From NCBI GenBank assembly GCA_002331255.1, contig DCZD01000003.1:25107-30701 (forward strand): DNA of 5,595 bases, written 5' to 3'. The translations under genes were made by a program, and so were the position numbers. Each line of letters opens with the position of its first letter. Positions within the stretch are counted from its first letter, which is position 1. This document shows, piece by piece, positions 1-5,551 of the stretch. The notes under the pieces are model-generated. The model had not been told where the DNA came from, did no database searches, and saw only the letters and a list, made by a program, of their open reading frames with translations. The DNA comes from Acidimicrobiaceae bacterium UBA2093 (lineage in GTDB: Bacteria > Actinomycetota > Acidimicrobiia > Acidimicrobiales > Ilumatobacteraceae).

Positions 1-7
1 GAGCCAA

Positions 8-601
8 CTACGAGCCAACAAGGGTGAGCGCTCCTCGCTGCGCTGCGATGGCAACTGCAGGTGCGTGTTGTTCCGGTACTGCGATGGTTGCTGAGTGAAT
101 TTCAGTTGCAGTGGTGATGAGTATTGCGTTGTTCACCACGATGTGGGCATCGATGACCACGTCGACCTTTGCCCCGATAGCTGCTAAGGGAAGCATCACA
201 TCTTCGGGTAGTGCGACGGTTTTCCAGCCGACCGGAGTCATTGATGTTGCCACACCGATGTGATGTTCGCTGATGACCTGCCCCGACACAATTAGTGACG
301 TGGCAACGGTTTCGTCTCGGATTGATGTGAGCGCATTTCGTGGTGTGATGCTGTGAGGAATCGGCCGTGACGTTGTGTTCGCGTTCGTGAGTGCGTCACC
401 TGGGGCGATGTCGGATATAGCGACGAGAACCTGATTGTCGCCCGTCCACTGTTGTATCGATGTCTGCAACGAGACGATGTGCGTCGTGATGACGACGGCG
501 ACGAACACTGCACATACGAGTGAGACGATGACTTGAAGTCGGCGATCTGTACGCAGTCGGTCTTGCAATTCAGCGATGTGACGGTTCGTGGTCGGTCGCA
601 C
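8..601 (-). CDS. SAF-domain, CpaB/RcpC-like membrane-anchored protein
   Basis: Predicted protein of 197 residues starting with GTG. The N-terminus is short and basic (residues 1-21, several Arg), followed by one hydrophobic segment at about residues 22-45, so it is probably a single-pass protein with most of the chain outside the cytoplasm. Residues about 57-115 look like a SAF domain: a 'VLVAISDIAPGDALT' stretch is followed by a 'SGQVISEHHI' stretch, as in CpaB/RcpC proteins of Flp pilus assembly. A second part (about 122-155, 'GWKTVALPED' then 'GAKVDVVIDA') resembles the RcpC-like region after SAF. No pilus genes are visible, and stand-alone SAF proteins next to fmdB-like genes are common in Actinobacteria, so a pilus role should not be assumed. 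It lies 37 bp downstream of the fmdB-like gene on the same strand and is probably co-transcribed. No strong Shine-Dalgarno precedes the GTG, so the exact start is less certain than the family. Confidence 0.85.
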   Translation of the reverse strand: MRPTTNRHIAELQDRLRTDRRLQVIVSLVCAVFVAVVITTHIVSLQTSIQQWTGDNQVLVAISDIAPGDALTNANTTSRPIPHSITPRNALTSIRDETVATSLIVSGQVISEHHIGVATSMTPVGWKTVALPEDVMLPLAAIGAKVDVVIDAHIVVNNAILITTATEIHSATIAVPEQHAPAVAIAAQRGALTLVGS

Positions 602-638
602 TCATCTGATGTGTACCGCGGTTCGACCGGAGGTCTGG

Positions 639-959
639 TTAGTCGGTGCTGGAGGTACTGCTCGAAGAACTCGTTGTGCTCGAAGTTGTTGAGTCCGAGG
701 ATGACGAGGAAGAGTCCGATGTCGCCGGCGTGGCGGCGGCACTTGACGTGCTCGAGCTAGACCCACCTGACTTCGAATTGTCGGTCTTGTAGAAGCCGCC
801 ACCTTTGAAGGTGATGCCGACAGGTGTGAACACCTTCTTCACTGGTCGTAGCGAGCCATCACTCGGATGCACGGCTTCGGTGAGCGCGTCGTCAGTGAAG
901 GCCTGTTGCACCTCGATGGTCTCGCCGGTGTCGATGAACTTGTACACGTAGGTAGGCAT
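639..959 (-). CDS. FmdB-like small protein lacking zinc-ribbon cysteines, Ser/Thr-rich tail
   Basis: Predicted protein of 106 residues. The N-terminal 60 residues follow the FmdB regulatory-protein pattern: start 'MPTYVYKF', middle 'EVQQAFTDDALTE', then 'VKKVFTPVGITFKGGGFYKTD'. FmdB proteins normally carry two CxxC pairs forming a zinc ribbon, the first just after the opening MPxYxY and the second after 'LT'. Here there is no cysteine in the whole protein; the expected sites read F/T and hydrophobic or polar residues instead. Residues 61-106 are low complexity: 34 of 46 are Ser or Thr, probably disordered. The ATG at 959 is chosen because it gives the family-standard N-terminus and has AGAGG (complement of 965-969) 5 nt upstream; the open frame continues to 1139 but that part overlaps galU and has no FmdB similarity. 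FmdB function is generally poorly defined (named after formamidase regulation), so no specific role is asserted. A CIRCE operator lies 27 bp upstream. Confidence 0.88.
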   Translation of the reverse strand: MPTYVYKFIDTGETIEVQQAFTDDALTEAVHPSDGSLRPVKKVFTPVGITFKGGGFYKTDNSKSGGSSSSTSSAAATPATSDSSSSSSDSTTSSTTSSSSSTSSTD

Positions 960-964
960 GGCAA

Positions 965-969
965 CCTCT
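965..969 (-). promoter_or_regulatory. Ribosome binding site of the fmdB-like gene
   Basis: On the minus strand the sequence is AGAGG followed by a 5-nt spacer and ATG. This supports the ATG at 959 over the longer frame that starts inside galU. Confidence 0.6.
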
Positions 970-985
970 GGGAGCTGGTGTGCCC

Positions 986-1012
986 CTAGCACTCGGGGGG
1001 TTCGAGTGCTAA
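986..1012. promoter_or_regulatory. CIRCE operator (HrcA binding site)
   Basis: The sequence is CTAGCACTC, a 9-nt spacer, then GAGTGCTAA. The CIRCE consensus is TTAGCACTC-N9-GAGTGCTAA, so 17 of 18 arm positions match and the spacer length is exactly right; only the first base differs (C for T). CIRCE is the operator of the heat-shock repressor HrcA and normally sits at groESL, groEL or hrcA-dnaK promoters. Here it lies between divergent genes, 27 bp from the fmdB-like start (959) and 26 bp from the galU start (1039). CIRCE usually overlaps the transcription start or 5' leader, and a plausible -10 exists only on the minus-strand side, so I infer that the fmdB-like/SAF unit is the more likely target. 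Effects on galU cannot be excluded. Confidence 0.88.
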
Positions 1013-1043
1013 ATGGTATCTGGCTAGGGTGCCAGAGAGTGAA
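1013..1043 (-). promoter_or_regulatory. Candidate promoter of the fmdB-like/SAF unit
   Basis: On the minus strand, TACCAT (complement of 1013-1018) fits the actinobacterial -10 pattern TANNNT and matches 4 of 6 of TATAAT. TTCACT (complement of 1038-1043) is a 4-of-6 match to TTGACA but with a long 19-bp spacer. A start about 7 nt downstream would fall in the right arm of the CIRCE element, as expected for HrcA-repressed promoters. The -35 box and part of the spacer lie inside galU codons. Short motifs like these occur by chance, so the call rests mainly on its position relative to CIRCE. Confidence 0.3.
1026..1029 (+). promoter_or_regulatory. Likely ribosome binding site of galU
   Basis: AGGG lies 9 nt upstream of the GTG at 1039, an acceptable but weak Shine-Dalgarno. 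It supports the start that gives the standard GalU N-terminus. The motif sits in the loop of a possible small hairpin (TCTGGC 1019-1024 pairing with GCCAGA 1031-1036). Confidence 0.45.
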
Positions 1044-1908
1044 AGCGCGCACCGCAGTAATTCCCGCCGCTGGCCTGGGCACCCGTTTCCTGCCTGTCAC
1101 CAAGGCGGTGCCGAAAGAACTTTTGCCCATTATCGACATGCCAGCCCTTCAGTTGGTGATGGACGAAGCAGTCGAGGTGGGTGTTGATCACATCGTCCTT
1201 GTGTCGAATGTGAACAAGCCCGGCATTGAGGCCTATGTGCGACCTGCAGCCGACGTCGTTCAGCGAGTGCGTGCGAGTGGACGCATTGAGCTTGCGGATC
1301 GACTTGCGCGCATCGGCACAGACGTGCGCGTATCGGTGGTCTATCAAGATGCGCCACTTGGTCTTGGTCATGCAGTGGGCTGCGCGCGCGATGTCGTTGC
1401 AGATGAACCATTCGTGGTGTTATTGCCCGATGAACTCATGGGGGATTCACATCTCTTGCAGAGTCTCGTCGACGCTGTCGACAGCACTGGGGTCGGCGCA
1501 GTCGGTCTCATGCGGGTTGCCCGAGACGAGGTGAGTTCATACGGTGTCATCACGCCAGCTGATGGTGCTCCGCATGACGGACCATTCCGCATCGTGGATG
1601 TGGTCGAGAAACCGAAGATGGAGGATGCTCCGAGCAATCTCATCATCATCGGTCGCTATGTATTGACGCCCGATGTTTTTGACAAGATCGCACGGCTGTC
1701 GCCCCATGCAAATGGTGAATTGCAGTTGACTGATGCATTGCGCGCACAGTCTGCCGAATCTCCGCTGGCCGGACTTCTGAACAAGAGTGCGCGATACGAC
1801 ACGGGAACACCGATGGGGTGGCTGACAGCGGTCATCGACATTGCACTCAACCGCCCCGACACTTCGAATGCGTTGCAGGCGTGGTTGCGCGGTCGCGTCG
1901 AATTCTGA
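1039..1908 (+). CDS. galU: UTP-glucose-1-phosphate uridylyltransferase
   Basis: Predicted cytoplasmic enzyme of 289 residues, close to the usual GalU length. It makes UDP-glucose and pyrophosphate from UTP and glucose-1-phosphate, feeding envelope polysaccharide, glycolipid and storage-glycan synthesis. Visible hallmarks: the nucleotide-binding start 'AVIPAAGLGTRFLPVTKAVPKE' split around residues 6-27, 'PLGLGHAVGCA' then 'LLPDEL' with the conserved Asp near residue 132, 'VVEKPK' at 188-193, 'SNLIIIGRYVLTPDVF', 'GELQLTDAL' and 'YDTGTPMGWL'. The GTG at 1039 is chosen because the family starts just before this motif and AGGG lies 9 nt upstream; the frame is open back to 958, but the extra 27 residues would cross the CIRCE element and are unlike GalU. 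It is divergent from the fmdB-like gene and converges on the gene at 1917-2525. A close relative with other nucleotidyl-transfer specificity is possible but less likely. Confidence 0.95.
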   Translation: MKARTAVIPAAGLGTRFLPVTKAVPKELLPIIDMPALQLVMDEAVEVGVDHIVLVSNVNKPGIEAYVRPAADVVQRVRASGRIELADRLARIGTDVRVSVVYQDAPLGLGHAVGCARDVVADEPFVVLLPDELMGDSHLLQSLVDAVDSTGVGAVGLMRVARDEVSSYGVITPADGAPHDGPFRIVDVVEKPKMEDAPSNLIIIGRYVLTPDVFDKIARLSPHANGELQLTDALRAQSAESPLAGLLNKSARYDTGTPMGWLTAVIDIALNRPDTSNALQAWLRGRVEF

Positions 1909-1920
1909 CAGTTGAGTCAG
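1905..1920. repeat. Short inverted repeat spanning both convergent stop codons
   Basis: CTGAC (1905-1909) and GTCAG (1916-1920) are separated by 6 nt. The left arm contains the TGA of galU and the right arm begins at the complement of the opposing gene's TGA. The 5-bp stem has no T-tract, so terminator function is doubtful, but only 8 bp separate the two genes and no better candidate is present. Confidence 0.3.
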
Positions 1921-2525
1921 TCGTCTGGCTCTGAGCGAACGAACGAACCTGGCTCGTCGATGACGAGGCCGTGCTCGTCGACATCGACATCCACTGCGGC
2001 ACCAAGCGCAAGCGAGGGATAGCGCCACTTCGATTGGTCCGTACGTGTGTAGCGCTGCAACACACGTTCAATTGCGAGCGTCTCGATGTCGATTGACATA
2101 ACGAGTACGTCGGCACTTTCGCCGATCTGTAATTGCAGCCGGTGAATGGCGATGCTGTTGGTGAAGGGAGAGCCTGCGATGTCGATGTCAACACAACCGT
2201 CGAGTTCGCGTCGCTCAGATCCGTGCATCTCGCCCCAGCGACCGCGACCGTCAGTCGCGAGCCACAAGTCCGGGTCTTCCATGTCGCGAAACAACAGGAA
2301 CTGTTGCACGGTCCACGTCGCGGACAGACGCAAGACAGCCGTCGCACGTTCAGCAGATAGGTCGATTTCTGCGGTCCAACCCTCGTTTTCCCAGCGCAAT
2401 CGTGCAGTGCAGGCATGCTCCCCGGTGGGCGAGTTCCACTGAAGTGTCAGCCCACTCGGCGGTAACGCAAGATAGTTGGCCACAGGCACAGCCTTGCATC
2501 TGTTCTTGCCGGTACCTTCATTCAT
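1917..2525 (-). CDS. Putative glycolipid-binding protein (PF06475-type)
   Basis: Predicted soluble protein of 202 residues with no signal peptide or membrane segment seen. The second half matches the pattern of the putative glycolipid-binding family (formerly DUF1089, PA1994-like): 'DGCVDIDI' at 109-116, 'SPFTN' at 119-123, 'RYTR' at 158-161, 'WRY' at 167-169, and 'VDEHGLVIDEPGSFVR' near the C-terminus. The family name comes from fold similarity to LolA/LolB-type lipid carriers; no reaction is established, so the role is open. The start is uncertain: ATG at 2525 directly abuts the moeA GTG and has no clear Shine-Dalgarno, a TTG at 2552 would overlap moeA, and a GTG at 2483 has AAGG about 8 nt upstream and would give 188 residues. 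It is the only minus-strand gene between galU and moeA and is probably transcribed alone. Family assignment rests on remembered motifs. Confidence 0.8.
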   Translation of the reverse strand: MNEGTGKNRCKAVPVANYLALPPSGLTLQWNSPTGEHACTARLRWENEGWTAEIDLSAERATAVLRLSATWTVQQFLLFRDMEDPDLWLATDGRGRWGEMHGSERRELDGCVDIDIAGSPFTNSIAIHRLQLQIGESADVLVMSIDIETLAIERVLQRYTRTDQSKWRYPSLALGAAVDVDVDEHGLVIDEPGSFVRSEPDD

Positions 2526-3752
2526 GTGATCCCGCTCGAGGATGCCCGTCAACGTGTGTTGTCACGCTGTGTACGTCTCGCTCCAACGTCTGTTGGCATT
2601 GACGACCTCTATGGGTTGGTGCTCGCAGCAGAGGTGAGTTCTCCTGAGAGCGTGCCGCCGTTCGACAACACAGCTGTTGACGGGTATGCAGTTTGCAGTG
2701 CGGACATTTCAGCGCCACCAGTCACACTGCGTGTGGTGGGCGAGTTGGCTGCTGGGGCGGCTCCTGATGTCGTCGTCCAAGCCGGGACTGCCGTTCGGAT
2801 CATGACGGGGGCGCCACTTCCAATTGGTTGCGATGCAATCGTCATGGTCGAAGACACCGAGCGCCTCAGCGACGGTGGTGATGTGAAGGTCTCAGTAGCC
2901 GTACCGGTCGGAGCAGGCATTCGACGCGCGGGAAGTGACATCACCAAGGGAGATGTGTTATTCGACGCCGGAGTCGAAGTAAACGCTGCGATGGTGGGCG
3001 TGTTATCGAGTTGCAATGTACGTGTCGCATCGGCCCACCCACGACCACGGGTGGCGGTCTTGTCGACAGGTGATGAATTGGTCGACGATGGCGGTCCACT
3101 TCGGCTTGGACAGATCAGAGAAAGCAACCGCACGATGTTGCTTCGACTCGTTGCTGAAGCTGGTTGCACACCTGTGGATTACGGCATCATCCGCGACGAT
3201 GAGAGTGCACTTGAACACGCCTTGCGTGCCGCGGCGTCGCAATGTGATGCCATCGTCACAAGTGGTGGCGTCAGCATGGGCGACTTTGACGTCGTGAAGA
3301 TGGTTCTATCGCGTATCGCTGACATGGAATGGATGCAGATCGCAATGAAACCTGCAAAACCGTTTGCATTCGGTGAGATTGTCGACAGCGAACGCCGTGT
3401 TCCAGTGTTCGGTCTGCCAGGAAACCCGGTGTCGTCGTTCGTGAGTTTTGAGCTGCTGGCGAGGCCCGCGCTACGCATGATGGCAGGCCATCCGCGAGCG
3501 ACCGCATTCCGTTCGACTGCAACGGTGGTGGTCGATAGCGATATTCGCCGAAAGTCCGACGGCAAAGTTCACTTCGACAGGGTTTTTGCCTACTGGCATG
3601 AGGATGGTCGACTGCACGTGCGGCGTAACGACGCCCAGGCCAGTCATCAGTTGTCGGCAAGTGCGCGTACGAACGCATTGCTCGAAGTGCCAGATGGCAA
3701 TGGCTTGTCAGCTGGCGAATCTGCTCGGGCTTTGTTGTTCGGCCCTGCATAG
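2526..3752 (+). CDS. moeA: Molybdopterin molybdotransferase (MoeA/Glp, gephyrin-like)
   Basis: Predicted protein of 408 residues, normal for MoeA. It inserts molybdate into adenylylated molybdopterin, the last common step of molybdenum cofactor synthesis, in the cytoplasm. Motifs in order: N-terminus 'IPLEDARQRVL', 'PPFDNTAVDGYAV' at 44-56 (catalytic-site Asp at 52; most homologues read NSAMDGYAV), 'RIMTGAPLP' at 91-99, 'VEDTE' at 108-112, 'LSTGDEL' and 'GQIRESN' of the MogA-like domain, 'TSGGVSMGD', 'KPAKPFAFG' and 'GLPGNPVSSF', then a C-terminal beta-barrel domain. GTG at 2526 is the only usual start codon after the in-frame stop at 2463 and gives the family N-terminus. No Shine-Dalgarno precedes it, so translation may be leaderless or depend on upstream sequence. 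moaA follows 9 bp downstream, indicating a molybdenum cofactor operon. Confidence 0.95.
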   Translation: MIPLEDARQRVLSRCVRLAPTSVGIDDLYGLVLAAEVSSPESVPPFDNTAVDGYAVCSADISAPPVTLRVVGELAAGAAPDVVVQAGTAVRIMTGAPLPIGCDAIVMVEDTERLSDGGDVKVSVAVPVGAGIRRAGSDITKGDVLFDAGVEVNAAMVGVLSSCNVRVASAHPRPRVAVLSTGDELVDDGGPLRLGQIRESNRTMLLRLVAEAGCTPVDYGIIRDDESALEHALRAAASQCDAIVTSGGVSMGDFDVVKMVLSRIADMEWMQIAMKPAKPFAFGEIVDSERRVPVFGLPGNPVSSFVSFELLARPALRMMAGHPRATAFRSTATVVVDSDIRRKSDGKVHFDRVFAYWHEDGRLHVRRNDAQASHQLSASARTNALLEVPDGNGLSAGESARALLFGPA

Positions 3753-3761
3753 GCTGTCGCT

Positions 3762-4781
3762 GTGGAGTTGGTCGATCCTTACGGACGGACGGTGCGGGAT
3801 TTACGCATTTCGGTGACCGATCGATGCAACTTTCGCTGCACCTACTGCATGCCAGAAGAAGGAATGGTGTGGCTCGATAAGTCGCACATCTTGACGTTCG
3901 AAGAAATCGAACGAGTGGCTCGAATTTGCGTCGAACATTTCCACGTTGACAGCCTTCGTCTCACCGGCGGTGAGCCGACCGTACGTGCGCACCTTCCGGT
4001 GCTCATCGGGAAGCTTGCTGCATTACGTCTGCCGCTAGACGCCGCTACCGCGCGCGCTGGAATGGCACCAGACCTCGCGCTCACCACCAATGGCTCGACC
4101 TTGCGCAACAACGCCTCCGAGTTGCATGCTGCTGGCCTCGAGCGCATCAACATCAGTCTTGATTCCTTGCAACGCGAGAAGTTCGAGCGCATGACGCGTC
4201 GTGATGAACTGCACAACGTGCTCGAGGGAATTCGTGCCGCCCAAGATGCGGGTTTCGCGCCAGTAAAGGTGAATGCGGTCATCGAGCGCGGTGTAAACGA
4301 CGACGAGATTGTCGCGCTTGCTGAATTCGGTCGCGACAACGGAGTCGAGGTGCGTTTCATCGAGTTCATGCCTCTCGATGCGAGCGACGAGTGGGAACGA
4401 AACAAAGTGGTGAGCCAAGACGAAATCGTCTCCGCTATTGCTGCAGTCCATCCACTTCGTCAGCTTGCAGCACGAGGCGCTGCGCCAGCCGATCGCTGGG
4501 AGTACGAGGACGGTGGCGGGACCGTCGGTGTCATACCGTCCGTCACCAAACCGTTCTGTGGTGACTGCGACCGGGTCCGCCTCACTTCTGATGGTCAATT
4601 CCGCACATGTCTGTTCGCCACGAATGAGTTCGACGTACGTGCCTTGTTGCGCAATGGTTCAAGCGACGACGCCATCGCCGACCTCATCCGTCGTGCGGTC
4701 GGCACGAAGTGGGCTGGGCATCAAATTGGTCAAGTCACGTTCGTGAAGCCTCGGCGCACCATGAGCCAGATCGGAGGCTGA
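3762..4781 (+). CDS. moaA: GTP 3',8-cyclase (radical SAM, molybdenum cofactor step 1)
   Basis: Predicted protein of 339 residues. MoaA converts GTP to 3',8-cyclo-7,8-dihydro-GTP, which MoaC turns into cyclic pyranopterin monophosphate. The N-terminal radical-SAM cluster motif CxxxCxxC is at C22, C26 and C29 within 'SVTDRCNFRCTYC'. 'LTGGEPT' (67-73) and 'TTNG' (108-111) are SAM-binding strands. The second [4Fe-4S] cluster, which holds GTP, has ligands C266, C269 and C283, with Arg271 and Arg273 between them as in the family. The C-terminus ends in the conserved Gly-Gly needed for activity. The segment between GGEP and TTNG is about 11 residues longer than in E. coli MoaA (around residues 89-103). 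The GTG start lies 9 bp after the moeA stop, with only a weak AGG upstream; the protein begins as expected for the family. Partners moaC, moaD and moaE are not in this window. Confidence 0.96.
   Translation: MELVDPYGRTVRDLRISVTDRCNFRCTYCMPEEGMVWLDKSHILTFEEIERVARICVEHFHVDSLRLTGGEPTVRAHLPVLIGKLAALRLPLDAATARAGMAPDLALTTNGSTLRNNASELHAAGLERINISLDSLQREKFERMTRRDELHNVLEGIRAAQDAGFAPVKVNAVIERGVNDDEIVALAEFGRDNGVEVRFIEFMPLDASDEWERNKVVSQDEIVSAIAAVHPLRQLAARGAAPADRWEYEDGGGTVGVIPSVTKPFCGDCDRVRLTSDGQFRTCLFATNEFDVRALLRNGSSDDAIADLIRRAVGTKWAGHQIGQVTFVKPRRTMSQIGG
4773..4777 (+). promoter_or_regulatory. Strong ribosome binding site of the crotonase gene, inside the moaA 3' end
   Basis: GGAGG lies 6 nt upstream of the ATG at 4784, the best Shine-Dalgarno in the window. 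It overlaps the codons for the terminal Gly-Gly of MoaA, so that DNA serves both as essential coding sequence and as translation signal. It fixes the crotonase start and argues against a longer frame beginning at 4709. Confidence 0.75.
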
Positions 4782-4783
4782 CG

Positions 4784-5551
4784 ATGTCGAGCGGAGTCGA
4801 AGTCATGGTTGCTGACGGAGTTGCGACGCTCACGCTAAATCGCCCAGAGAAACGCAATTCGGTGACCCACGAGATGTGGCGAATGATTGGTGATTCCGTC
4901 GCCGACTTGGCGGCAAATCCGCATGTGCGGGTGCTTGTGGTGCGAGGTGCAGCCGGCCACTTCTGTGCCGGTGCTGACATCACTGGGCTTGGCGACGGGG
5001 TCGATGGCGATTACGCACGTGACAACTGGCGGGCCGAAGAGCAGTTGACGTGTTTCCCGGCACCAACGATCGCCGTAATTCGTGGCAATTGCATCGGTGG
5101 CGGAGTCAGCATCGCTCTCACCTGTGACATCCGCCTTTCTGACACGACTGCGACGTTTGGAATTACGCCGGCGAAGTTGGGCATTGTCTATCCGACCAAT
5201 TCACTTGAACGTGCTGTGCGTGCACTTGGTGCGGCAAATGCGAAAAGACTTCTGTACACAGGTGACATCGTCGACGTGGATGTTGCTCAGCGACTCGGCA
5301 TCGTGCACGAGGCGTACGCTCCTGAGAGCCTCGACACACACGTCGATCTGCTTATTGCGACGTTGTTGTCGCGTTCGGCGCTGACTCAAACAGCGACCAA
5401 AGCAATGATCGCCGAGATCATTGACACCGGTTCTGTCAGCGAAGCCACTCGCAGTGCGTGGGCATCGGTACCAAAGGCTTCAGGCGAGCTCGACGAAGGT
5501 ATCGCTGCCTTCAAGGACAAGCGCAAGCCAACATTTCCCTGGCGCCGCTAG
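4784..5551 (+). CDS. Enoyl-CoA hydratase/isomerase (crotonase) family protein, non-classical active site
   Basis: Predicted soluble protein of 255 residues, normal for single-domain crotonases, acting on acyl-CoA thioesters. Family features: 'LTLNRPEKRNS' at 16-26; the CoA/oxyanion-hole stretch 'HFCAGADI' at 59-66; and the second oxyanion-hole stretch 'CIGGGVSIALTCDIRLS' at 103-119. In classical hydratases the two catalytic glutamates fall in GG(G)CELA and in QPEILLG; here those positions align to Ser109 and Pro129, so ordinary hydration is unlikely. The following 'FGITPAKLGIVYP' (125-137) with Tyr136 is reminiscent of methylmalonyl-CoA decarboxylase-type members ('GVPY'), so decarboxylase, isomerase or other chemistry is possible; substrate is unknown. 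ATG at 4784 has GGAGG 6 nt upstream and only 2 bp separate it from the moaA stop, so it is likely translated from the moeA-moaA transcript, though no link to molybdenum cofactor is evident. Confidence 0.92.
   Translation: MSSGVEVMVADGVATLTLNRPEKRNSVTHEMWRMIGDSVADLAANPHVRVLVVRGAAGHFCAGADITGLGDGVDGDYARDNWRAEEQLTCFPAPTIAVIRGNCIGGGVSIALTCDIRLSDTTATFGITPAKLGIVYPTNSLERAVRALGAANAKRLLYTGDIVDVDVAQRLGIVHEAYAPESLDTHVDLLIATLLSRSALTQTATKAMIAEIIDTGSVSEATRSAWASVPKASGELDEGIAAFKDKRKPTFPWRR

Noticed and set aside
1..19. Direct repeat GAGCCAAC at 1-8 and 12-19
   Set aside because: Only 8 bp, two copies, straddling the stop codon of the SAF gene; no terminal repeats or mobile element nearby.
958..1038. Upstream extension of the galU reading frame from 958
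   Set aside because: The 27 extra residues are unlike GalU and are coded across the operator; the GTG at 1039 has AGGG at a suitable distance.
960..1139. Upstream extension of the fmdB-like reading frame (60 more residues)
   Set aside because: It overlaps galU on the other strand, crosses the CIRCE element and has no FmdB similarity. The ATG at 959 has a ribosome binding site and gives the family N-terminus.
3003..3565. Long open frames antisense to moeA, and similar ones antisense to moaA and galU
   Set aside because: They lie wholly inside confidently identified genes, have Arg/Ser/Thr-rich compositions typical of reverse-frame translations at this GC, and show no family motifs.
4709..4783. 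Earlier crotonase start inside moaA
   Set aside because: The ATG at 4784 has GGAGG 6 nt upstream and yields the normal crotonase length.
161..5275. Nine copies of the hexamer GTCGAC across the window, more than base composition alone predicts (about 2)
   Set aside because: Several are GTC GAC Val-Asp codon pairs in real genes (two in galU, others in moeA and the crotonase), so codon preference explains them better than a regulatory or restriction-related motif. A genome-wide count would settle it.
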